A DNA stretch of 6,826 nucleotides, from positions 1 through 6,826 of the forward strand of contig CAJQMW010000497.1 in assembly GCA_905479535.1 (NCBI GenBank), read 5' to 3'. This DNA is from an uncultured Maribacter sp. (lineage in GTDB: Bacteria > Bacteroidota > Bacteroidia > Flavobacteriales > Flavobacteriaceae). A model generated the notes under the pieces. It saw only the letters and a program-made list of their open reading frames with translations. It searched no databases and had not been told where the DNA came from. Positions 1 to 5,110 of this stretch are shown here, one piece after another. The translations under genes were made by a program, and so were the position numbers. Each line of letters opens with the position of its first letter. Within the stretch, counting starts at the first letter, position 1.

Positions 1-152
1 TACTCGGGCACGAACAGGGGTTCCGTAAGGCCAAAGGGCATGGTGATCCAACTCATTTTGAGCATTTCTTTCCTAGTATCCTTTTTAAATAGATAGATTA
101 CCGCCCAAAGGACGAGGATGATAAGGGACCATATGAACCAGACGTATTGCAT
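1..152 (-). CDS. Membrane protein, N-terminal part only (possible lycopene cyclase domain-like)
   Basis: The first 50 codons of an ORF run off the left edge of the window. It starts with ATG immediately after the TAG stop of the AlbA_2 gene (TAGATG, zero spacing), so translational coupling is likely and the start is well fixed. Residues 3-22 form one strongly hydrophobic, Trp-rich membrane helix, followed by a basic/acidic loop (KKDTRKEM) and the beginning of a second hydrophobic stretch around MSWITMPFGLTEPLFVPE. The pattern of a first helix, a KKDTRKEML-type loop and a GLTEPLFVPEY motif reminds me of bacterial membrane proteins carrying a lycopene-cyclase-like domain, but this is from memory and only the first 50 residues are visible. 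It is certainly a polytopic-type membrane protein start. The family name is tentative. Confidence 0.6.
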   Translation of the reverse strand, partial: MQYVWFIWSLIILVLWAVIYLFKKDTRKEMLKMSWITMPFGLTEPLFVPE

Positions 153-938
153 CTAATTCGTTTTTTGGAGTTCTAAATATTCTACTGTTTCCTTTACCGT
201 GAGCGGATACGTGGCATTGCCAGTCCTTACAAAAAAGGTGGTGTCCGTACCGTTTTTTAGGAATACGGGTACGGTAGATGTTTCTACATCTACCACACAT
301 ACCTCCTTTTCTTCTAGGTAATAAAAGAATACATGATTTTTAAAGCAGGCCTCTTGGCCTATAAGGGTAGCTATGATACGGAAAATTTCGCGTTCGTAAC
401 CGTCCCTGTTTTTGTGTTTAAGGGTCTTGAAGTCTTTTTCAAGGCCTAAAATATTTCCGTCATCATCTACACCAAGCATCAATTTACCACCCTTGGCGTT
501 CATAAAGCCGACAATCGTTTTCGCGATGACCAGTTCCAGTTCCCTATTGGTGGTTTTTCGATTGTAGTCGTATCGAATCGATGATTTGAACTCGACCATC
601 TCATTTTCGCCGGCCTGGATCAATGCCTCGATATCACGGACAAGTAAGCGTTGTTGTGTTCCAATGAGTTTATTTTTTCTTCTAAGGTTAATCCAAAATA
701 GACCGGAAGCCATTCCTAGAAGTCCCCCCAACAAAGTCAATAGGCCGCCCATGCCCTGCATATCAAAACTAAATGATGCTAAAAACCTTTCTTTCAATAC
801 CTCTTGAAACAAAGTAAAAGAAAAAGGGGTATGGCTAAACTCAAACCAATAGAGTACCATGGTAAACGGGTGTACCAAGAAATAGAATATTCCCGCACCT
901 AACAACATTTGAACTGTAATCGTTTGTACACTCTTCAT
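153..938 (-). CDS. Membrane-anchored AlbA_2 (Schlafen AlbA-like) domain protein
   Basis: The 261-residue protein has two N-terminal membrane helices (about residues 8-31 and 62-84). These are followed by a basic anchor (NLRRKNK) and a cytosolic domain from about residue 110 to 230. That domain has the hallmarks of AlbA_2 (PF04326): an E-x-x-EFKSS motif at about 113-120, a helix ending in KTIVGFMNAKGGKLMLGVDDDG, and the following NILGLEKDF turn. AlbA_2 domains bind nucleic acid or act as small ligand/nuclease-like modules in Schlafen-like proteins. The C-terminal winged helix or ATPase found in larger relatives is absent, and the protein ends soon after the domain. It lies 24 bp after the decayed lipoprotein gene and abuts the next membrane-protein gene. 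Its substrate and role are not known; attachment to the membrane suggests a sensory or regulatory use, which is inference. Confidence 0.85.
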   Translation of the reverse strand: MKSVQTITVQMLLGAGIFYFLVHPFTMVLYWFEFSHTPFSFTLFQEVLKERFLASFSFDMQGMGGLLTLLGGLLGMASGLFWINLRRKNKLIGTQQRLLVRDIEALIQAGENEMVEFKSSIRYDYNRKTTNRELELVIAKTIVGFMNAKGGKLMLGVDDDGNILGLEKDFKTLKHKNRDGYEREIFRIIATLIGQEACFKNHVFFYYLEEKEVCVVDVETSTVPVFLKNGTDTTFFVRTGNATYPLTVKETVEYLELQKTN

Positions 939-962
939 CTCGCTGTCATTCTGTATTGATCA

Positions 963-1395
963 TTAATTTACTTTATGTAGCCGTGCTCGAGGTTCGTCAT
1001 TTCGCATATTATTCATCATCCGCCGCCAATATGTGCCTCTCCCAAGATATGGCCATACGTTTTCAAAGCAATCACCTGTAAAGCAAACCTCCTCGATGTC
1101 CTTATGTTGGTAGTAATCCGACATTAATGTCGTATCCAACTCCATATTATAGAAATGAACTTCAATTCTTCTTTTTCAGGTTTTGGCAATTTCGGCAATG
1201 GTATCTCCTATAGTTTTCCCAATACCTTGGACTTTCAAGCCATTCATAGTAGTGATTGTTCCCACATACGTTCCTTCAACCTCATTAACCAAAGGTTTTT
1301 CTGATTTTTCACAAGCTGCCAAAAACGGTAAATACAACAGAAATGGCAATCAATCCAAACTTTTTAAATGTTTTTGATTTGAAATGATTAACCAC
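963..1395 (-). pseudogene. Decayed lipoprotein gene (lost start, frameshift, internal stop)
   Basis: Joining reading frames rebuilds one lipoprotein. The frame beginning near 1383 encodes a signal peptide start (KSKTFKKFGLIAISVVF) but hits TGA at 1309-1311. One base over, the same DNA reads a lipobox LAAC at about 1311-1322, followed by EKSEKPLVNEVEGTYVGTI and continuing to ...TIAEIAKT. TGA at 1176-1178 stops that frame, and it then resumes in the same frame as RRIEVHFYN and MELDTTLMSDYYQHKD, ending at TAA 963-965. Near 1050-1020 a neighbouring frame reads YGHILGEAHIGGG, which may be the original sequence before further frameshifts. There is no ATG at the expected start; an in-frame GTG lies at 1393-1395. 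The 60-codon ORF at 963-1145 is therefore probably the remnant of a longer gene. The presumed product was a periplasm-facing lipoprotein of unknown function. Confidence 0.7.
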
Positions 1396-1411
1396 TCCAC
1401 ATAATTTTCGC

Positions 1412-1690
1412 TCACCTTTTCAGTTTTAACTGGGCATTGTAAAAAGCCGCAATAAGGGCACCTATCAGCCATGCGACAATAAATGTCTGAACAATGCCAA
1501 TTAATGCCTCCCAAAGAGGAACATCCATTCTAATGATATTAGTGGTATCCAGGCCGTGCAAAAGACTGTTAAAAAATGCTATGCTTCCTTCCTGGCCTGC
1601 GGTTGCCATAACAATCATACAGCCTGCATAGAGCAAAGCTCCTGTTAGGCCCAAGGCAAATCCAAATTTTTTTACGTTGATACGATTCAT
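1412..1690 (-). CDS. DUF5676-like small membrane protein
   Basis: This 92-residue protein has two membrane spans (about residues 9-30 and 60-84). It has a short basic N-terminus (MNRINVKKFGFALGLTGALL) and a basic C-terminus (QLKLKR). The VKKFxFALGLTGALL opening, the FFNSLLHGLDTTNIIRMDV segment between the helices and the second-helix pattern VAWLIGALIAAFYN fit the DUF5676 family of small membrane proteins, as I recall it. That family is often seen near copper and other heavy-metal genes and has no assigned biochemical role. It follows the second lipoprotein gene by 53 bp and is only 16 bp before the pseudogene, in the same direction. No metal-ligand cluster is evident apart from Cys24 and a few Met residues. 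Confidence 0.8.
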   Translation of the reverse strand: MNRINVKKFGFALGLTGALLYAGCMIVMATAGQEGSIAFFNSLLHGLDTTNIIRMDVPLWEALIGIVQTFIVAWLIGALIAAFYNAQLKLKR

Positions 1691-1743
1691 GATTATTGTT
1701 TTATGTTAATTGTTTTTACAACTAGTTCTATCCTAAGTGGTAA

Positions 1744-2190
1744 CTAGTGATTTTGCTCTAGACTCTTTCTGTACTCCATCTTCTCGTGCATCGTCATTTC
1801 CAAATTCTCGTGCTCAAGAGTATGGTCACAAAAGGTGTCGCTCAAAAGACTGTCGTTGGCGATGACCGGCATAAAATGATGTGTTGTAAGCAGCATAAGT
1901 TCAGGGTATCCGGTTATCATAGTGCTGAGTTTCCCTGCGAGTATCGTATCATTTGCAGCGGCTGTAACCAATTCGTCGACCATCATTCCTGTGGCGTGAT
2001 CGTTTTCCATCATCTTCGCAATATATTTTTGGCCCAATTCATGGTTCTCGGCCATGAATGTCAAGACTTCCTCTTGTTGGGACGGATCCTTGAGTTGGTC
2101 CTTTATGGTACCCTCTTGTTTTTGTGAACAGGCAGAAAGTATAATAGAGGCCAGTACCAGACCTGCTGTCATTTTGATCGTTGTTTTCAT
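1744..2190 (-). CDS. Lipoprotein, distant relative of the Met-rich lipoprotein upstream
   Basis: The 148-residue lipoprotein has a basic n-region, a hydrophobic core and the lipobox LSAC with Cys21 as the acylated residue. The mature part contains LKDPSQQEEVLTFMAENHEL and a later MMENDHATGMM. These align by eye with LDNSETRSEIFDAIANNHTY and NMQESDHAMQMM of the Met-rich lipoprotein at 3403-3849, which suggests an old duplication within the locus. The rest is helical and carries scattered Met and His (TTHHFMPV, HTLEHENLEMTMHEKMEY) rather than a dense Met tract. This fits a weak or auxiliary metal-binding role in the periplasm or at the outer membrane. Its function is otherwise unknown. Neighbours are a SHOCT gene 32 bp before and the DUF5676-like gene 53 bp after. 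Confidence 0.85.
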   Translation of the reverse strand: MKTTIKMTAGLVLASIILSACSQKQEGTIKDQLKDPSQQEEVLTFMAENHELGQKYIAKMMENDHATGMMVDELVTAAANDTILAGKLSTMITGYPELMLLTTHHFMPVIANDSLLSDTFCDHTLEHENLEMTMHEKMEYRKSLEQNH

Positions 2191-2222
2191 TTCATTTTGT
2201 TTTAGGGGTTAAAATTCTGCTT

Positions 2223-2438
2223 TTATTCAGATTTTAAAATCTTCTTGGATTCCTCGTACTCCTCTTTCGTGATCTCGCCTTTGGCAAATCGCTTTTTAAG
2301 AATGCGTAGAGGGTCTTCTTTCCTGTTTTTGGTATAGGGGAGGTCGTAGGGTATAAAAAAGATCCAGATCAATAGGATAAACCATACGATCCACCATATA
2401 AAGTGCATACCGCCGTAATGTCCGTCAAAAAAATGCAT
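2223..2438 (-). CDS. SHOCT-domain small membrane protein (copy 2 of a tandem pair)
   Basis: The 71-residue protein begins with a short, aromatic, His-containing N-terminus (MHFFDGHYGGMHFIWW). One membrane helix follows at about residues 11-29 and a short linker leads to a C-terminal SHOCT motif (about 42-70: DPLRILKKRFAKGEITKEEY). SHOCT is a short C-terminal helical hairpin common in tiny membrane proteins and thought to mediate oligomerisation. The gene lies 38 bp after a close paralogue of identical length and 32 bp before the lipoprotein gene. No enzymatic residues are present. The His/Met N-terminus ahead of the helix could face the periplasm and touch metal, but that is conjecture. Confidence 0.88.
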   Translation of the reverse strand: MHFFDGHYGGMHFIWWIVWFILLIWIFFIPYDLPYTKNRKEDPLRILKKRFAKGEITKEEYEESKKILKSE

Positions 2439-2476
2439 AGTTTTAAATTTTAGTTGTTACTACTTGTTTTTGTGGA

Positions 2477-2692
2477 CTAATTGTCCAGTTTTAAAAGTTT
2501 CCTTGATGCTTCATATTCACCCTTGGTAATCTCGCCTTTGGCAAACCGCCTTTTCAGTGCTATGAGGGTGTCGTCTTCAATTTCATCATGGGATGAACTG
2601 GACGGGGCAAAGAAAATCCAGCCCAGCAATACAACCCAAATGGCCCACCATATAAGGTGCATGCCCCAAAAAAATCCGTCTTTGTAAAACAT
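2477..2692 (-). CDS. SHOCT-domain small membrane protein (copy 1 of a tandem pair)
   Basis: This 71-residue protein has the same plan as its downstream neighbour. It has an aromatic N-terminus (MFYKDGFFWGMHLIWW), one membrane helix (about residues 11-29), an acidic Ser-rich linker (SSSSHDEIEDD) and a SHOCT hairpin (ALKRRFAKGEITKGEYEASR). The sequences match closely over the GMH-IWW helix start and the RFAKGEITK-EYE core but differ in the linker, pointing to tandem duplication followed by divergence. It sits 28 bp after the HMA gene, so the two are probably co-transcribed. The exact role is unknown. Confidence 0.88.
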   Translation of the reverse strand: MFYKDGFFWGMHLIWWAIWVVLLGWIFFAPSSSSHDEIEDDTLIALKRRFAKGEITKGEYEASRKLLKLDN

Positions 2693-2720
2693 ACTATTAG
2701 ATTTAAAGGTTATTATTAGT

Positions 2721-2936
2721 TTAATTGATTTCCGTTATGGTATAGCCTTCAAGTTCGTTGAGTTGCCCTTGCAGCTCATCTACCGAAAGTTCTTCCTTCA
2801 TGCTGATAATCGTGGCACCTTTCGGCTGCAAGAAAATTTGTGTTTTCTCTACCGCCGGATGTTCTTCCAAAGCTCTTTTGACCCTTGTCACACAGCCGCC
2901 ACAGCTTATCCCTTCGATTTGAAATTTGCGTCTCAT
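2721..2936 (-). CDS. HMA-domain metal chaperone (CopZ-like)
   Basis: This 71-residue protein is a single heavy-metal-associated domain with no signal peptide, so it is cytosolic. The metal site is GISCGGCVTRV, with the two Cys at residues 12 and 15; the usual Met of the MxCxxC motif is replaced (G-I-S-C-G-G-C). The expected beta-alpha-beta-beta-alpha-beta order is visible: KFQIEGI, the helix CVTRVKRALEEHPAV, the strands EKTQIFLQ and ATIISM, the helix VDELQGQLNEL and the strand YTITEI. Such proteins carry Cu(I), or less often Zn or Hg, to P-type ATPases or regulators. Cu(I) is the most likely metal given the Met-rich and His-rich neighbours, though no ATPase is in the window. The leader contains several palindromes (2938-3035), so local regulation or processing is possible. 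Confidence 0.9.
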   Translation of the reverse strand: MRRKFQIEGISCGGCVTRVKRALEEHPAVEKTQIFLQPKGATIISMKEELSVDELQGQLNELEGYTITEIN

Positions 2937-2937
2937 T

Positions 2938-3035
2938 GTAAAAGTTTTACTCGATAATCGAGATTTGAATGCTCCGAGGCTTGCCTCGAAATCAAAATGT
3001 TTTTCCTTTAACTGCCTCGTGGGCTTGCCCCGAGG
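2938..3035. repeat. Cluster of four palindromes (REP-like intergenic element)
   Basis: The 113-bp gap between the DUF2933-like and HMA genes is packed with perfect inverted repeats. GTAAAAGTTTTAC lies at 2938-2950 and CTCGATAATCGAG at 2950-2962, sharing one base. CGAGGC-TT-GCCTCG lies at 2975-2988. CCTCG (3015-3019) pairs with CGAGG (3031-3035) around an inner GGGC-TT-GCCC (3021-3030). The last two share the GGCTTGCC core and are GC-rich in an AT-rich gap, which is typical of REP/BIME-type elements mobilised by RAYT transposases. In the mRNA they could also act as a processing or stabilising structure. There is no U-tract to make a classical terminator. Confidence 0.7.
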
Positions 3036-3049
3036 TCGTTTACTGTTCT

Positions 3050-3319
3050 TTAATGATGTCGATGGCCTTCATGTCCTTTTTTGTCCCCATCATCTAGCAC
3101 TTTCTCTTTACCTTCTCCGTGCTGCTTAGCGCCATGGCCGCCGTGGTTATGGCCACCGCCCCCGTGTGACCCGTGCGGCATCAACAGATGCAGTACGAAC
3201 ATTACGATTATAAAGGCAAAAAGCCCATTATATCCTGTAATGCCCAATGCCGGGGCAAAAAATATAAGTAGTAGGGGCAGCCCACAACCGATAACCATCC
3301 ATATCCAATGACTTTTCAT
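3050..3319 (-). CDS. DUF2933-like membrane protein with His-rich tail
   Basis: The 89-residue protein has two membrane helices (about residues 5-22 and 28-46) with the pattern IGCGLPLLLIFFAPALGITG then NGLFAFIIVMFVLHLLMPH. This is the layout of DUF2933-type small membrane proteins, often found beside copper efflux genes. From residue 49 onward the tail is rich in Gly and His (PHGSHGGGGHNHGGHG, and GHEGHRHH at the end), with ten His in about 41 residues and an acidic stretch between them. Such a tail should bind Cu, Ni, Zn or Co ions. Whether it faces cytosol or periplasm cannot be settled from sequence alone. The gene lies 83 bp after the Met-rich lipoprotein gene. Confidence 0.8.
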   Translation of the reverse strand: MKSHWIWMVIGCGLPLLLIFFAPALGITGYNGLFAFIIVMFVLHLLMPHGSHGGGGHNHGGHGAKQHGEGKEKVLDDGDKKGHEGHRHH

Positions 3320-3401
3320 TATTGCTATATTTACGTTATAATTTTATGTTTTTTTAGTGGTGTTCGGAATGGTCATCTTCAGATGATTTCATTTTGTTGT
3401 C

Positions 3402-3433
3402 ATCATCCATCATTCCCATCATCCATCATTCCC
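3402..3433. repeat. Perfect 16-bp tandem duplication inside the Met-rich lipoprotein gene
   Basis: The 16-bp unit ATCATCCATCATTCCC occurs twice in a row (3402-3417 and 3418-3433), followed by five more matching bases. Sixteen is not a multiple of three, so one extra copy shifts the reading frame of the minus-strand gene and creates its TGA stop at 3403-3405. Removing one copy opens the frame to TAA at 3354-3356. Confidence 0.95.
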
Positions 3434-3849
3434 ATCATGTCCATGCCTTTTTCTTCCATCATCTGTTTACAGGACTGCATACAATCCTCGCTCATCATGC
3501 CTTTTTCATGCATCGTTTTCATCATGTTGCCCATCATCTTACCGTCTTTCATCATGGATTGCATCATGTTCTTCATCATCGTACTGTCTTTCATCATCAT
3601 TTGCATGCCATCGCCTTTCATCATGCCGCCCATCATTTTATGGTTGCCCTGCATCATTTGCATTGCATGGTCGCTCTCTTGCATGTTTTCCATAAGGCCG
3701 GTCATGTATGTGTGGTTGTTCGCAATGGCATCAAAAATCTCACTTCGTGTCTCGGAGTTGTCGAGCATTGCGTTAACATCGGTTTTCTGGTTGCAACCGT
3801 TTAAGGCAAACAACCCGATCGTCAAAAAAATTAGTGTTGCTGTTTTCAT
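3403..3849 (-). CDS. Met-rich lipoprotein, probable periplasmic copper/silver binder (C-terminus frameshifted)
   Basis: The start chosen is the ATG at 3849, where a proper signal peptide begins (MKTATLIFLTIGLFALNGC; lipobox LNGC, Cys19). An in-frame ATG at 3921 would add a charged, non-signal extension. The mature part (about 130 residues) contains about 36 Met, mostly as MM pairs spaced by GK, D or N (MMGGMMKGDGMQMMMKD, MMKNMMQSMMKDGKMM), plus a CMQSC motif. Thioether-rich sequences of this kind bind Cu(I) and Ag(I). The segment before the Met tract resembles the second lipoprotein at 1744-2190. The reading frame ends GNDG-stop because of a 16-bp tandem duplication; without it the protein would run to TAA at 3354 and end in DNKMKSSEDDHSEHH (159 residues). 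The present product is still largely complete and may be functional. Confidence 0.85.
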   Translation of the reverse strand: MKTATLIFLTIGLFALNGCNQKTDVNAMLDNSETRSEIFDAIANNHTYMTGLMENMQESDHAMQMMQGNHKMMGGMMKGDGMQMMMKDSTMMKNMMQSMMKDGKMMGNMMKTMHEKGMMSEDCMQSCKQMMEEKGMDMMGMMDDGNDG

Positions 3850-4002
3850 TGTATTTGATTTAAGGTTTACTCGATTCGTTTTAACTTTTTCCTTTACGTA
3901 CTCCCGAAGTTTCAGAGGCACATTTTATGCCCTAATTTTCGCTCCGGTCCAAAAGGTCAAATGGGTCCACTGAAAGGTCTGTTCCCTTGTGCTGAACAAA
4001 AA

Positions 4003-4827
4003 TCAATTATTGCCCAATATCAACGGTAGTCCAGAATCGCTGCTACCGACTACGACTACTTTCGAGTTGGGCGACTTGGCTAGTTCCAATGTTGCATCGA
4101 TACCCTTGTCCTGTAATATCTTATCGGTCAGGGAAGCGCTTAAAATTTTATTCGCATCCGCCTTTCCTTGTGCTTCTATGGTTACTTTTTCCGCTTCCTT
4201 TTTGGCGGTAACCAAACGAAATTCATATTCCAAAGACTCTTGTTCTTGTTTAAGCTTACGCTCTATAGCTTCCTTTATGGTGCCGGGCAAAGTAACATCT
4301 CGCACTAGTATCTCATTGAGCTGAATGTACTGTCCGTCAACGATTTTTTTGGTCTCTTCATAGATCTCTGCCTGTATTGCATCTCGTTTACTGGAATACA
4401 ATTGCTCCGGGGTATAGCGCCCCACGACGCTTCTTGCCGCAGATCTTATTGTGGGCAGTAGTACACGGTTAACATATTCCGTACCTTTTTCCTGATGAAG
4501 TTTTCCTAAAAATTCCCGCTTTGGCTCGAACCAAGCGGAGGCGTCCAGTTTTATCTCCAATCCGTTGGAGGAGAGCACCTGCATTTTTTCAAAAACTTCT
4601 TGCTGCCTAACCTCATATATAAAAACCTTGTTCCAAGGTGCCACGATATGGAAACCCTCGCCCAAAGGCGGCTGATCGGTAACCACTCCGCCCCCAAAGG
4701 TCTTGTAGAGCACCCCGGCTTCCCCGGACCCAATCGTTACTGCAGATTTTGCGATTAAAATAACCAGTGCAATAAGAATAATTGTTGCTGGTAACGCAAT
4801 TTTTGGTAATTTTTCCATATTCAACAT
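4003..4827 (-). CDS. Prohibitin-type SPFH/Band 7 membrane protein
   Basis: The protein has 274 residues, typical prohibitin size. A single N-terminal membrane anchor (about 10-27) is followed by an SPFH/Band 7 domain (about 30-190), recognisable by VTIGSGEAGVLYKTFGGGV, LGEGFHIVAPWNKVFIYEVR, the strand EIKLDASAWFEP and the LLPTIRSAARSVVGRYT helix. A charged coiled-coil (about 185-232: KEAIERKLKQEQES and KKEAEKVTIEAQGKADA) comes before a short C-terminal strand. SPFH proteins form large membrane rings that organise microdomains and protect or control membrane proteases such as FtsH. It starts at ATG 4827; a second in-frame ATG at 4818 (MEKLPK) is equally plausible. It is separated from both neighbours by long gaps (283 bp and 153 bp), so it may be transcribed on its own and need not share the metal function. 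Confidence 0.93.
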   Translation of the reverse strand: MLNMEKLPKIALPATIILIALVILIAKSAVTIGSGEAGVLYKTFGGGVVTDQPPLGEGFHIVAPWNKVFIYEVRQQEVFEKMQVLSSNGLEIKLDASAWFEPKREFLGKLHQEKGTEYVNRVLLPTIRSAARSVVGRYTPEQLYSSKRDAIQAEIYEETKKIVDGQYIQLNEILVRDVTLPGTIKEAIERKLKQEQESLEYEFRLVTAKKEAEKVTIEAQGKADANKILSASLTDKILQDKGIDATLELAKSPNSKVVVVGSSDSGLPLILGNN

Positions 4828-4833
4828 AGTTTA

Positions 4834-5007
4834 ATTGACTTAGGCACTTAATTAATAACCGAAGAGAAATTGAAAGTCTTATTATCAACGATTTACAAAA
4901 TTGAGATTCGTAATTTCCTTGGCAAAAAGAGCTAAACCTTACTTTTCGAAACTTGGAATGCCCATGAATAGGGATGTTATAATTATTAGTAATGCGCCTA
5001 AGTCAAT
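4834..5007. repeat. 12-bp perfect inverted repeat bounding a ~174-bp segment (MITE-like)
   Basis: ATTGACTTAGGC at 4834-4845 and its exact reverse complement GCCTAAGTCAAT at 4996-5007 face each other. Similarity continues inward with small gaps (ACTTAATTAATAA against GCATTACTAATAA). The 150 bp between them is AT-rich and carries no credible gene. This is the size and layout of a small non-autonomous element, but I see no clear target-site duplication. The left arm ends only a few bases before the SPFH start codon. Confidence 0.55.
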
Positions 5008-5010
5008 AAT

Positions 5011-5109
5011 TTAAATTAATACTGTTCCGCCTTGTTCCATGGACGGATTCGAATATAATTTTGCCGCTATCGCTGTTCTATCGAAGCAGCTATTGGAGCT
5101 TTTGGCCAT
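5011..5109 (-). CDS. Possible 32-aa ORF or gene remnant after the cytochrome gene
   Basis: An ATG one base after the cytochrome TAA stop opens a 32-codon frame beginning MAKSSNSCFDRTAIAAKLYS. It ends at TAA 5011-5013, just outside the right arm of the inverted repeat. It has no signal peptide, membrane segment or motif I recognise. The close spacing would allow translational coupling, but the frame is short enough to be chance or a gene fragment left at an insertion boundary. Confidence 0.25.
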   Translation of the reverse strand: MAKSSNSCFDRTAIAAKLYSNPSMEQGGTVLI

Positions 5110-5110
5110 T

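Noticed and set aside
1183..1377. A 64-codon plus-strand frame overlapping the lipoprotein pseudogene.
   Set aside because: The minus strand carries recognisable signal peptide and lipobox sequence here, so the plus-strand frame is a shadow.
1721..1748. A 7-bp inverted repeat (ACTAGTT ... AACTAGT) around the stop of the second lipoprotein gene.
   Set aside because: It is a short AT-rich stem with a 14-base loop and no U-tract; not convincing as a terminator.
3394..3804. A plus-strand frame very rich in His (HHxxHH pattern) opposite the Met-rich lipoprotein gene.
   Set aside because: ATG codons on one strand read as CAT (His) on the other, so a Met-rich gene automatically gives a His-rich antisense frame. 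It has no start context or neighbours of its own.
3850..3921. A 24-residue extension of the Met-rich lipoprotein from an upstream in-frame ATG at 3921.
   Set aside because: The extension is highly charged and would place the signal peptide internally. The ATG at 3849 gives a textbook lipoprotein signal.
3850..4002. Possible Bacteroidota promoter boxes (TTTG and TAnnTTTG) ahead of the Met-rich lipoprotein gene.
   Set aside because: TTTG-like words exist but none pair at the right spacing with a good TAnnTTTG box. The same was true for 4828-4995 ahead of the SPFH gene.
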